Shown piece by piece: positions 9,432 through 18,704 of a stretch of DNA of 64,000 nucleotides; within the stretch, counting starts at the first letter, position 1, and each line of letters starts with the position of its first letter. The translations under genes were made by a program, and so were the position numbers. Location: positions 248,001 through 312,000 of the forward strand of contig MU270024.1 in the NCBI GenBank assembly GCA_021432635.1. The letters run 5' to 3'. This stretch comes from Thozetella sp. PMI_491 (taxonomy: Eukaryota > Ascomycota > Sordariomycetes > Chaetosphaeriales > Chaetosphaeriaceae). The notes under the pieces are model-generated. The model was not told where the DNA came from. It made no database searches and saw only the letters and a list, made by a program, of their open reading frames with translations.

Positions 9432-10819
9432 TCCTAATACTACAGATCCTCCACAGCTCGCCATCGCTGCGAACAGCTGTTCCAACAAGTTATATAATAA
9501 ATAAGTAAGGTTAAATTAACTATTGCATACTGAGATGCTAGGGGACGGCATGTCCATACCCCCGATTATACGCATCCTGGATGTGCGCGTCTATAGGACG
9601 CCTGGACGTACCTATGTTCATTTCATTTCAAAGCCCCTGTTGACCCAGCCGCTAACTTGATCAGCCTTGTACCAGGTCTTTGCAGCGATTTGTGACAGGA
9701 TTCAATGGTCAAGGCGTTAAGACCGCTGAAGAGCCTTGTCCTCGTGAACGTGATAACCTCACGGATCACCTGGCGCTCCGCACAGAAAATAGTCACCAAA
9801 ACGACCTGAGTTGCTAGGGGGCGACCAAGGTGTCCATACCTGCCTTGAGACCTCTGCTAGCAGCCCTAACTGAGACTGCATTGTAGCTCTTATGGTCGCA
9901 ACCAATAAGTAGAGGTTCTAGCTCATGATCTGAGAGGACTCTTTGTATATATTTGGCAGGAACTATTTGGGAATACACATCACTGGACTGATTCCTCAAA
10001 ATAGCTCCTCAAGCCGCAATGCACCGTATTAGGCGCATAGCGACACACTTCAAGTTAGCTCAAGAGGCTGAGGCAGCCTATACAGCCCATACGCCCATTG
10101 TTTCGCGGGGCAAATTCGAGTAGATCGCATGGTCCAGGTATATGACCGAGAAGGAGCTGAATCAGCTCTCGTCCTTCAGGTTCCTGTTCGCCCATGCGGA
10201 TTGGCGACGGCTGAGGGGGTGGTGCGGGGAGGGGGGGTTCTCTTCGTAGATGGTGCTCTGCCGCGGTTGGGATGGGGCCTTTTCGTAGATGGGGCTCTGC
10301 AGCAGCCGAGGAGGAGTTTTTGGGACAGCATAAAGTGTAGATTGTGTTTGTACTGGGCAGGCAGCTTTGGTTGGTGAGTATAAGCCGGGAGGTATTATCT
10401 CCTCGCGTGACCGTACCGAAGCCCTCCGGGCATGTCTGGCCGTAGTTTATCCACCGGCAAAGCTTGTCTTGGGAATTCGTGGTGTCTATTTGCGGAATCT
10501 GTGTAGTTGGGAATCTGTGGAGTTGGGATATTCACCTCGCTCCGTAGAGCATTGGCCAGCGCAAAATACAAAAATCCAGAAGATCGCTATATAATCAAGC
10601 GATATTTTTGGCAGTTCTGGAAGGGTACCAGGCGCTTTCATAGGGAGGACTTTTCTGAGAGGGTCCTCAAGGAACCTTGGCTTTATTAGTTGAAGGTAGC
10701 AGCCACCATTCCATACTGTATGCTGGCTATACTTGCCTTGTGGCTGCTTGACTGCCTTGCTAACTCAGTGCCTTCAAAACACTCGTTTAGTAGCTAAAAC
10801 TATATCTATAGCGAAAGAT

Positions 10820-10930
10820 GCAACCGGCTTATCCAAGAGGAGGTGGATAAGCTGGTATTTATCTATTTCAACGATCGGGCGCTTTTAATAAGGCTGGCGA
10901 GTCAGTTGACCTGGATAGCCCTGACGAAGA
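10820..10930 (+). mobile_element. Possible hAT transposase C-terminal remnant
   Basis: The plus frame reads RCNRLIQEEVDKLVFIYFNDRAL. This resembles the C-terminal dimerisation segment of hAT-superfamily transposases (R-NRL...KL-YIY-N-R-L). The matching stretch is short and surrounded by stops, and no terminal inverted repeats or catalytic DDE region are visible. I give it as a dead remnant on motif resemblance only. Confidence 0.35.
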
Positions 10931-11033
10931 GGTTTAGGGACCTTTTTTTGCTGGGAAATTGGGCGGTTTGGCCTCCTGTATGGGGTTTAGCGGGGCTGGC
11001 TGTGCACGGACCTACGTTCGCCCTGAAAAAAAA

Positions 11034-11047
11034 CCCCCCCCCCCCCC
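11034..11047. repeat. C14 homopolymer
   Basis: Fourteen consecutive C bases preceded by A8. Length may be unreliable in sequencing. Confidence 0.85.
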
Positions 11048-11373
11048 GCTTCAAACCCGTATAATACGGTGCAGTTCTTTTGGTTTGGTTTTTTATATCA
11101 TCCCTAGAGTGAGTAACTACTCGGTAAGCTAGCCTCTAATAGCTGCCATGACTCGCGTAGGCGCGCTAGTACATGCAGCTTGCTGACACCTGGAATCGGT
11201 ACGGACTTAGCTAAAAACCGACAGAGTGTTAGTGTCCAAAAATGTGCTGTAGGGTCTAGTCATGCGGTCATAGCCCTCCTCAGTTCTTTATAAGTCAACC
11301 AGTCTCTCGCCACAAAACTATCGAAGCCTTTGATTTACTTCTATCCGCCGCATCTATTATTTATTCCTCCACA
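11048..11373. promoter_or_regulatory. Upstream region of the SDR gene
   Basis: No ORF. A TTTATAAG element near 11287, about 85 bases before the ATG at 11374, is a plausible TATA box for the rightward SDR gene. Confidence 0.35.
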
Positions 11374-12524
11374 ATGCCTATACCCGGGATCATCACTCCA
11401 GCTGTGCCTTATGGCAGCCTAGTCGTTATCTCTGGCGCTAGTGGCTTCATCGGTTCTCATGTTGTGGACCAAACGTTAACAGCTGGTTACAAGGTACGGG
11501 GCACTACACGAGATATACACAAGAACCAATGGCTGGCGGACCACTTCCGGCAAAAGTATGGCAATGATATGTTTCAGCTGGTTGAGGTACCAGATATGGA
11601 AGTTGAAGGCGCATTTGATGCGGCGGTCGAAGGTAGAGTACACCTATTCAACACTTTATTACTGCATATTATTGAACGCCATTAGGTGCCAGTGGCTTCA
11701 TCCATGTAGCCAATGATATGCAAGGTTCCAGAAACCCCGACATCGCCATACCCAGAGCAGTCAATGGTGCGCTCAGCGCCCTCAAATCATCGGCAAACGC
11801 CGGTCTAAAGCGTTTCGTCTTCACATCATCTTCTTTCGCAGTTACTCAACCGAAACCGGGGAAGGTTTTCACTTTGACTGTAGAAAGCTTTAATGACGAG
11901 GCGGTTGAACGTGTCAAGACACCCGGTGCCGATGGCGAGACGGTTTACTCGGCTAGCAAAGTAGAAGCTGAGCGGGCCATCACTCGCTGGGTCAACAAAA
12001 ATCAACCCTCATTGGTGGTGAACACAGGTATGTGCCTTTCTCGCTACAGAAAGCTAGTGTGACATTTGTTTACCTGACTGAGAATAGTGCAACCAAATGC
12101 CAATATCGGGCCGCTAATTAACGCTGCAAAGCAAGGCTACCCGACGTCATCGCGTTGGGTTAAAATGCTGTGGGACCATGATTACATAGCTTTGAAAGGA
12201 ACTCCTCCACAGCACTTCATTAACGTCCAGGACGACGCGCGCTTGCATGTTATAGGACTGGCTCATCCGCAGGTAATGGGGGAACGGCTATTTGCCATTG
12301 CTGCGCCAGTCAATCTTCAGGATATTGTCGTCATCCTACGGAAGTTATACCCTCCTAAAAAGTGGGATGATTTCCCTGAAAACGACAGGGATCTAAGCAC
12401 TTACCAGCCAAGTCAGAGGGCCGAGCAACTCCTTAGAGAGAGTTATGGGACGGGCTTTGTGGGGCTAGAGGAGAGCGTAAGAGGGAATGCGGCTGATCTG
12501 GCTGCCGGTGACATTTGGGAATAA
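11374..12524 (+). CDS. NAD(P)-dependent epimerase/dehydratase-family reductase (extended SDR), 345 aa
   Basis: Three exons: 11374-11632, 11686-12027, 12088-12524. Intron 1 (53 nt, GTAGAG...CATTAG) and intron 2 (60 nt, GTATGT...GAATAG) are both phase 1 and give an uninterrupted 345-residue frame. The N-terminal Rossmann motif is GASGFIG (residues 21-27), followed by an Arg-rich segment (RGTTRD). The catalytic elements are the Ser cluster TSSS (133-136) and Tyr174-x3-Lys178 in YSASK. SGFIHVAN after the first intron is typical of the aldehyde reductase/dihydroflavonol-reductase-like group (Gre2-type) that reduces carbonyls, often methylglyoxal or ketone intermediates. It is a soluble, probably cytosolic enzyme. 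The exact substrate is unknown, and no pathway partners lie adjacent. Confidence 0.9.
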
Positions 12525-12779
12525 ATAACTAGTGTGCCTCATTAGGTCTCGTACAGCTATTACAGCTACTTTGACTTCATTATAAATTGTGCATATTTAA
12601 CCCTAGCCGGCATTGCCCCCTTTGTCTAAATCTCAGCAGCACACAGCAATCAGAAGCACACATCCCATCAACAAAACCACCTTACCTAACTATCACCACT
12701 AGATGTTATTCTTAAACGGTAGTGAAGACATCCTCCTTTAAATCCTCTGCCTTAGTGTATTAGATTTCCTGGCTGAGAA
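12525..12779. other. 3' flank of the SDR gene
   Basis: AT-rich, no feature seen beyond the presumptive 3' UTR. Confidence 0.4.
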
Positions 12780-13648
12780 AGTATTAGCTGAAATAGTAAT
12801 AATATATTTCCTTATCTAGTACACCTCTGTCCTAATCCTGTAGCTCTACTATTATAGGCTGTTAAAGGAGAATTTAACTAAGCTGGGGCTGTTCTTTATC
12901 ATTAGCTATGTCAACAACGATATAAACCTGTCTGAAATCTTGCCCACCCCATACAAAACTGAGCCCTGGAATCTAGATACTTTGGACCTAGCGGTTCTAG
13001 ATGAGACATTAAGGCGGCTCTATAGGGGGATAACCATATAGCTGCTGGAACTTGTGAAACGACCTTATCTAGTCGCTAGATGATGGACGGACGAAGTATA
13101 TCGCCTGACTTCTCTTTTAGCGGCTGGAAAAGGAGGGGAAACTCTCTACCTTTAGCTTTTAAGGAGACAAGTGGTTAATATAGGCTAGAAACAGTAGGAG
13201 CGTAACTTATAAGGCACTGCAGGTGCTTTCCCTAGTGCCTAGCAGCTAGGAGCTATTCTGTCTTTGGTGCGACAACTTCTATATGGGAAACATTCTGTTA
13301 GACAATAATAAACGCCCATTGGCTATTAATAACTGGTAATTTACTTATATTGCGCCTGCCTAGTTTATCTTAGATCTACTGTGGTGGCTACTTCTTGCTG
13401 AGCCCGAGAAGTGGCCAGAGGGGATTCTTAGCTGGGCTAGTGAGTATGAGCGAAGCTTGCCAGTCTGGATCCCGGCCATGGAAGCCGCTGAGGAAGAAAA
13501 GCAGGCGCAGGGCCTGACAGAGACTATGAAGAGTATGAACTGCCACAGCTGGTTGTCCAGGCCTGGCAGAAAAGATGATCTATGGAAGAAAAGGGTACAC
13601 CTTCTGACTGCCGGTGAGAGACAGAGCAGGGAGTCTATAGCAAAATAA
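12780..13648 (+). pseudogene. Aminoglycoside phosphotransferase (APH)-family kinase-like pseudogene
   Basis: One plus-strand frame can be followed for most of this stretch through several TAA/TAG stops. It begins near LKENLTKLGLFFIISYVNND, the APH inter-lobe and hinge segment, followed by NLSEILPTP. Further on come WCDNFYMGNILLDNN (catalytic loop and nucleotide-binding Asn), LAINNW at the place of the metal-binding Asp segment, then WWLLLAEPEKWPEG and WASEYERSL typical of the fungal APH family. The part from 13457 to 13648 is still open. Stops occur after INNW (TAA), in IAPA-stop-FILD (TAG) and after RGITI (TAG). The C-to-T/G-to-A bias and AT enrichment fit RIP or long decay. Family assignment is good; activity is excluded. 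Confidence 0.7.
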
Positions 13649-13963
13649 GGAGATGGAGGAAAGCGAAGAGAGGGCTATAGTAGAATGGAATGCAGAAGAG
13701 GCAAAACAGTATTTAGACCAATTCTTACAATAGCAAGAGGATTACTAAACCGAGTAGGGTTTGAATATACTGACCGATTACCTCGAATATATTACAACCG
13801 TTCTTAACTACTTAACTAGCTATTAGTTTATAAGACCCATAGTTACACTGTAATTCTCTAGCCCTAAATAATCTTAGCCCGCGAACGCGAAGCAAAATCG
13901 GCATTATGTAGCCTTCGCCCTATTTATTGCGTTTAATCATACCCCAGAGAGCACTATATTAGC
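13649..13963. other. Intergenic, AT-rich
   Basis: No feature seen; probable continuation of decayed sequence downstream of the APH pseudogene. Confidence 0.4.
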
Positions 13964-14210
13964 CTATACGACATTATACTCACTTTGAATATCGCCCGCG
14001 TGGCCCTGCGCAGTTTGTTGCAACCAAAGCGTATTAGATCCATTGCCGCGAACGCATACCTTGTGTGTGTGGTTTTTGACTGCGCGTTCATGATTCACTA
14101 TTAGGTAATCGCCGTAAACTGACATCTCCCTAACTACAGAGGAAGCTGGAAATCGAGTTGGTTCGTCCGTCCTGGCGGACGATCTCACAGTACCATTCTC
14201 CAAAGCCTAT
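13964..14210 (-). other. Open minus frame of about 80 codons, possible exon remnant
   Basis: This frame reads protein-like (RSSARTDEPTRFPASSVVREM ... YGDYLIVNHERAVKNH) and ends at a TAA near 13964. It has no ATG at its 5' end. A CATAG acceptor-like sequence precedes it, but no upstream exon could be found. It may be a terminal exon of a lost gene. No family recognised. Confidence 0.22.
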
Positions 14211-14452
14211 GTCGTATAGCTGTCACATGTAAATTGGCAAAAAGGGAAGGTGTAACTATAAAAAAAAACTGGAAAATGCCAAAATACTACTTGCATTTCT
14301 TCTGCTACCGTAACCATGGCGGGTCTACTACAGAGAAATAGCCTAATCTCGTGTGCCCCTGCATGACGAAGCAATTTGTCACGACGATTAAACTTTAGGA
14401 TCTCTATAAACTAATGAACTCGTGCAGCCTGTACTAAGCTTGACAAAAGGTC

Positions 14453-14458
14453 TATAAA
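14453..14458 (+). promoter_or_regulatory. TATA box of the 109-aa secreted protein gene
   Basis: TATAAA 113-118 bases upstream of the ATG at 14571, followed by a CT-rich leader (CCCCTCATCACCTCTC). This is a typical strong fungal promoter layout. Confidence 0.55.
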
Positions 14459-14570
14459 GGCGGTCCATTCCTGGTCACCGGCTCCTAACTGCTTGTCCGC
14501 TTCCCCTCATCACCTCTCAGCACACCTCTCGGTAATCATATTCAGGAGATTAGAAACCTAAGCATCTAAA

Positions 14571-14900
14571 ATGAAGGCCATCACCGCTATCCTCGCTCTC
14601 CTCCCCGCCGCTCTGGCAGCTGACACGTGCGTTGCAGAGTGCGGCTGCGCGGGCTGCGGCCAAGTCGCCAGCGTCAGTTTCGTCCAAGACGGCGACGAGC
14701 AGGTCGCCACCGCTGCTGGCTGGGCGACCATGTCCCTGTCGGGCAAGACCATCACGGTCGAGAATTTGTCCGGCAGCACCCTGACAGTGAATGTCTACGG
14801 CCAGGTCTGCTATTACATTAGCCCTCACAGCTCTTGCACCGTAGGTGCGCCCGACCACTTCAACACCGCCTTGGGCATGATGGTCTGGCAACATCCATAG
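14571..14900 (+). CDS. Small cysteine-rich secreted protein, 109 aa
   Basis: Single coding exon. Residues 1-16 (MKAITAILALLPAALA) are a clear signal peptide. The mature protein begins ADTCVAECGCAGCGQ, four cysteines within ten residues, and has two more in the second half (about residues 80 and 88). That gives six in all and suggests three disulfides. The region between is Ser/Thr/Val-rich with alternating polar residues (KTITVENLSGSTLTVNV), likely beta strands. Such proteins are often effectors, antimicrobial or surface proteins, but no family motif is recognised here. GC content is higher than in the flanks, which supports selection on it. A 59-nt intron-like sequence follows the stop (see separate entry). 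Confidence 0.75.
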   Translation: MKAITAILALLPAALAADTCVAECGCAGCGQVASVSFVQDGDEQVATAAGWATMSLSGKTITVENLSGSTLTVNVYGQVCYYISPHSSCTVGAPDHFNTALGMMVWQHP

Positions 14901-14919
14901 ACAGATAAACACGTGAATT

Positions 14920-14978
14920 GTAAGTGATATCTTGAAGCAACAATGGTGGATGGAAATATCCTAACAATGCATTTACAG
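14920..14978 (+). other. Probable 3' UTR intron
   Basis: Starts GTAAGT, has a TCCTAACA branch-like site and ends TTTACAG, 59 nt, starting 20 bases after the TAG of the 109-aa secreted protein. All three splice signals are near consensus, so it is probably a spliced intron in the 3' UTR. Alternatively, an unrecognised splice variant may change the C-terminus. Confidence 0.5.
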
Positions 14979-15632
14979 CCGCTCGAGGTTCTTGGATGTT
15001 TAGTCATATCTGCCCTAGGAGGCCTTGGGGGTAGCTGGCTATTGGATGGACTTGGCAAAATGTACCGTATTCAATAAGTAATGCAGACCGCTATTTAGCG
15101 TCTCAAAATATTGGCAAGTCAGTCGCCAACAGCCTGTCCCGAGTTAGAGTTTCCTTCAACGACCGGTTCATCATCCGGAAGCACAACTTTGACGTTTGAC
15201 TACAGGCATCGACCTGATTGAGAAGACGTGAGGGTGATTTGAGGTTTAACTCGTTCTCATCGCTGAGAACTAGGTACCACCTTAGAAATAGCGTGTGCAG
15301 GAGGGGCCTGAAACTCCTCGTGGCAGGCATTCAAGCTCAGGTACCTACCCCACATGGAATCGAGCCTTGGGGTCGGGGACCTTTTCAAGCTGCGCTGGGC
15401 ATTGATGATAGGCGGGTAGCTACCAGCACTACGTGTCTCCATTGCGCGGAAGACCCTCCTTCTTAGTAAGATGCTAGAACGAAATAGATACACACATAGC
15501 TCCCGCTTCAAAGGTTGCTTATGCAGGGACAAAACTGCATCTTAGGACCTTAAAGTCGCCTTGCTTGTTATCTGGACTGTAGTCATCTTAAGGTTAGTTC
15601 ATCCATCAAATCTAACAAACCATCATCGCGCC
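14979..15632. other. Intergenic, no clear gene
   Basis: Several overlapping 70-90 codon frames exist on both strands (15103-15330 and 15257-15532 minus, 15218-15466 plus). None has a domain, signal peptide or splice-supported extension. Confidence 0.35.
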
Positions 15633-15956
15633 ATGATCCAAAAAGTCCAGAAGGTTCTCCGCCAGTGCGACCCGAACGCGGGAGCTGGCATGCGCGAAGT
15701 CCAGTCGGTTCAGCAGTGCAACATGCGCGCAAAACCGATCCCTCATCCTCCCACCGAGGTACGTCCTCCAGAGTGTTCTTCATCAAGCCCACCTCCTTCC
15801 TTTCTTCGCCTTCAACAAAAAGAGGTAAGGGCTGAACCTCCCCCTCAGGCTAAAGAGGTGGAGAGCCAATGCGACTCTTTCGTCTTCGAGTTCTTTACAG
15901 CCGAAGACGCCTGGGAGCTGGAACACTTCCTATGCGCACGGTTGCTCCCAATTTAG
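15633..15956 (+). CDS. Hypothetical protein, 107 aa
   Basis: Plus ORF; I take the ATG at 15633 (context CGCGCCATGATCC) rather than the earlier one in the same frame. The protein has a short N-terminal amphipathic segment, a proline-rich middle (PIPHPPTEVRPPE, SSSSPPPSF) and an acidic/aromatic C-terminus (FVFEFFTAEDAWELEHF). There are five cysteines, no signal peptide and no membrane segment. No family recognised. It may be a genuine small gene or chance. Confidence 0.28.
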   Translation: MIQKVQKVLRQCDPNAGAGMREVQSVQQCNMRAKPIPHPPTEVRPPECSSSSPPPSFLRLQQKEVRAEPPPQAKEVESQCDSFVFEFFTAEDAWELEHFLCARLLPI

Positions 15957-16458
15957 GCCGAAAAGCCTTCCATCATTCAGATCACCCCAGCAAGCAGCCG
16001 GCATCTGCTATTCCACACGTCGGTAAGCTTAGGGAGTGGCCCCGAAAATTAACTCTATGTTAGCCGCAAGCGGGAGGCTGTCCTGAAGTGGAGCTTTAGC
16101 TCGTAGTATCTGCGCTGCTTCTGGAAGGGCGACGAGTATGCCTGAATGGCTAGAATATAGTGTAAGATGATCAACCACCGCTATGTTGACACCCCCCCCC
16201 CCCCCCCCCCACCCCCAACGGCCGTTTATACCTACAAATAAGACAGATTATAGATATCCCAAGAATATTTGACCCAGGACTCCAGAAATAACAAACGGCG
16301 CTTAGCACCAAGCCATCTTGCCCTTACGGTACCAAGCTCTGATAATGTAGGCAATTCCAGGCCAGGCTGCCAACTCAAACATCCAAACAAAGAATCTCAT
16401 CGCATAGAAATACGGTACCGTATTACAATTATATATAAACAAGACAAACAGACTCCAT
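15957..16458. other. Intergenic with C19 homopolymer
   Basis: No gene seen. A run of 19 C bases occupies 16192-16210, followed by ACCCCCAACG. Confidence 0.45.
16192..16210. repeat. C19 homopolymer
   Basis: Nineteen consecutive C bases in intergenic DNA. Confidence 0.85.
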
Positions 16459-16969
16459 CTATATTTCTAGGTTAGCAAGGAGCCAAGGAAAACCCAGCAA
16501 TGAAGCTAAGAAGGCTAACGTTATGAGACAGCCAGGCAGCCAATACCGAGGGCACACAACAATAATAATCAGGTTGCCGTCCAAGGCGTCCACAATAGTG
16601 TCAATAGCAAAATATATGTTCATACACGACAGCTTGTTTCTAAGGCCAAAGCCCAGCTCCTCCAACATGCCTGACACGTAGGCGTTGGAGACATTCTGAT
16701 CGCCAAGCCACTTGATGAAGAAAACAGAGACACGAATAGCTCAGCAGGAACCAGTCAGGCTTGAATAGAAGCTTCTTCTCTACGGCCGAGGTCCCGGGTT
16801 CGTGCCAGTGAAACGACCTGGTGGGCTGGGCTGCTGAGTCAGGAGCTGCGACGAGCTTCTCGTCAGCGTTAGTGACTACTAATGAACCTTTCTCGCTGCT
16901 GGTTTTGCCCTCGATAGGCTGCATGGCGGCCGCTGCGGGGATGTCCTTGGTATTGCTTGCGGAATCCAT
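16459..16969 (-). pseudogene. Truncated, frameshifted allantoate-permease-like (Dal5/ACS-family MFS) pseudogene
   Basis: The minus strand begins with an intact N-terminus: a hydrophilic leader from the ATG at 16969, then FHWHEPGTSAVEKKLLFKPDWFLLSYSCLCF, which matches the conserved start of fungal Dal5-type permeases through TM1. Just after CLCF one extra T in a TTTTC run shifts the frame. The continuation (VSGMLEELGFGL ... MNIYFAIDTIVD ... IIIVVCPRYWLPGCL) goes on in the next frame through TM2-TM3 and stops after LANLEI at 16459. Only about 165 of roughly 500 residues are present. Functional relatives import allantoate, ureidosuccinate, nicotinate or similar anions. This copy cannot work. Confidence 0.8.
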
Positions 16970-17611
16970 TTTGACGCGCTAACAAACTGTCTGGCCCTAA
17001 GCTACCGGTAGCGGCTAGAGAGGAGAAGCGGGGAGGGGTGGGGGGGTCCGAAAAGATTAGAACACAGAAGCTACTAGGCGAGGATCCTGGGCGACTACTT
17101 TGCTTTTTGTGTAAGAAAAAGAAAAGACGGTGCTCTTGATTTGCCGTCGCTTCGCTGTGCCAGCATCAAGTAAAGCCCGGCCGGGCGACGTATCCGAGCC
17201 CTTCTTTATCAATAGCCACCGCGGTAATACCAATTGCGTGGAACTTTGCGATGAGGGCGATAGCGACATTTGAGCGAGGTTCCTTGGCTCTGATTTGACT
17301 TGGCTAGTGCACAACGGCGATTCGCCTAATCTAGTAGTTTTGCGCGTTCTGCCCGACGGAACACCCCACCAGCAAAGCTTATTAAGAAAAAAAAAAAAAA
17401 AAAAGGCGCCGTAGCATAACCTATCGAGCCAGTGCTAGTAGCAGTCCGAACACGCAACTCGGAATCGCTGAATCATTCCAACAAGACCCCTATTGGCCCT
17501 GCCAAACTCTCGGAGCCTCAACTTGCGGTAGCCGTGCTGTAAAATTCGCGACGGAAACCTCAGTTCGTATAGACATTGCACTTCTGCCGCTGTGGTGCCA
17601 ATACGTCAAAC
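16970..17611. other. Intergenic with A18 tract
   Basis: Includes an A18 run at 17387-17404. A minus frame around 17190-17290 reads NVAIALIAKFHAIGITAVAID, which is protein-like, but it is short and flanked by stops. The last 200 bases are the promoter of the alpha/beta hydrolase. Confidence 0.4.
17387..17404. repeat. A18 homopolymer
   Basis: Eighteen A bases preceded by AAG. It could be the poly-A trace of a retrotransposed sequence, but no matching element is recognisable upstream. Confidence 0.8.
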
Positions 17612-18704
17612 ATGACCGAGTTTGTGGACATTAACGGTGCAAAGCTTGCGTACCGCCTCTGCGGTCCCACAGGCGCGCCGCTTATTATCACTCTCCACGG
17701 CGGGAGAGGCTTTGGTATGTTTTGTACTAGCAAAAGAAGCGATCGGCCGTGTTGAGGCGTCTTTTCTGAACTTTGCCGTCAGGGGACTATCGATCGGATT
17801 TCAAGGCCTACAGCGCCCTATCGGACAAGTTCCGCGTTCTTTCTTTTGACTACCGTGGCCATGGCGAGAGCTCGCACACGAAACCATACACCTTCCGCCA
17901 AATAGTTGATGATATTGAAGGCATCCGCAAGAAATTCGCCGGTGAGGACGCAAACGTCATCATTTGCGGAGGTAGCTTTGGTGGTTTCCTGGCCCAACAA
18001 TATGCCATCGAGTATGGGCAGCACATATCTCACTTGATCCTCCGCGGCACCGCGGCATCGTATCACCGTATGTCTGCAAAGGCCATTCCCCATGCCGAAA
18101 TCTGCGAGTAGCTTTTCTGACCGCGCAGTAGAGGAAGAGGATGCCATAAAAGTGCTGGAGCAGAGAGTACACAAGGCCCCGAGCTTTTCGGTCGAGATGC
18201 TGAAGCAAAAAGTGTTTGGGGCATTCGAGAGCGACCTAGAGTTCCAGCTAGTTCACCTCGCAATGATGCCTCTTTACAGCGAAAAGTTTGACGCGAATGC
18301 TGCGCTGAGGTCATGTTTAGGCAACTACTACAACGCAGAAGCCCACAGTGAGCCTGAAGTGCCCTAAGAGCAACTTTGGAGCTGGTGGCTAACATAAAAT
18401 AGATGATCTCTACTCAGAGCAAGAAAAGTACTTCGACTACAGGGATAGGTTGCAGTCGATACAAGCAAAGACACTGGTAGTTGTGGGCGACAAAGATTGG
18501 ATCTGCCCTCCAAGTATGCCTCCCGCCTTAGTCTGGAGTTTCGAGATATAAGTGATGAACTAACTGTTGTTCTTAGGGCATTCTGAGTTGATAGCAGCAG
18601 AAGTGCCAAATGCAGAACTGTACGTGGTTGAAGACGCAAACCACAGCGTTCACCTAGAGAAAAACGAACAAGTCCTCGCTAAGATTCGAACATTTCTTGC
18701 TTAG
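17612..18704 (+). CDS. Alpha/beta hydrolase (proline iminopeptidase/epoxide-hydrolase-like), 281 aa, five exons
   Basis: Exons: 17612-17714, 17783-18067, 18129-18347, 18403-18513, 18577-18704. All four introns (68, 61, 55 and 63 nt) are phase 1 with GTATGT, GTATGT, GTGAGC and GTATGC donors. The acceptor of intron 2 could also be three bases later (18132) without changing frame. The fold is clear. There is an oxyanion HGGRGFG loop and FDYRGHGES before the nucleophile elbow. That elbow, GGSFGG, holds Ser99, and GDKDW carries the acid (about Asp232 or Asp234). NHSVHLE carries His262. It has the usual length for soluble single-domain hydrolases. The substrate (peptide, ester or lactone) cannot be read from sequence. 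No signal peptide, so probably cytosolic. Confidence 0.87.

Larger units (their letters stand above)
8520..10819. other. Gene-poor region
   Basis: No supportable gene in 2.3 kb. The first 300 bases are the promoter side of the MFS gene. A minus frame near 9814-9999 reads protein-like (VYSQIVPAKYIQRVL ... LIGCDHKSYNAVSV) but has no start and is bounded by stops. At about 10225-10305 a short stretch (CGTAGATGG-T/G-GCTCTGC) occurs twice. Two adjacent hairpins are listed separately. Confidence 0.5.

Noticed and set aside
10129-10594. Two plus frames of 75-82 codons
   Set aside because: Sequence has internal repeats and G-rich low complexity; no domain, most likely degraded repeat DNA.
17057-17314. 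85-codon minus frame
   Set aside because: No domain; a neighbouring frame reads more protein-like (NVAIALIAKFHAIGITAV) but is too short and lacks a start.
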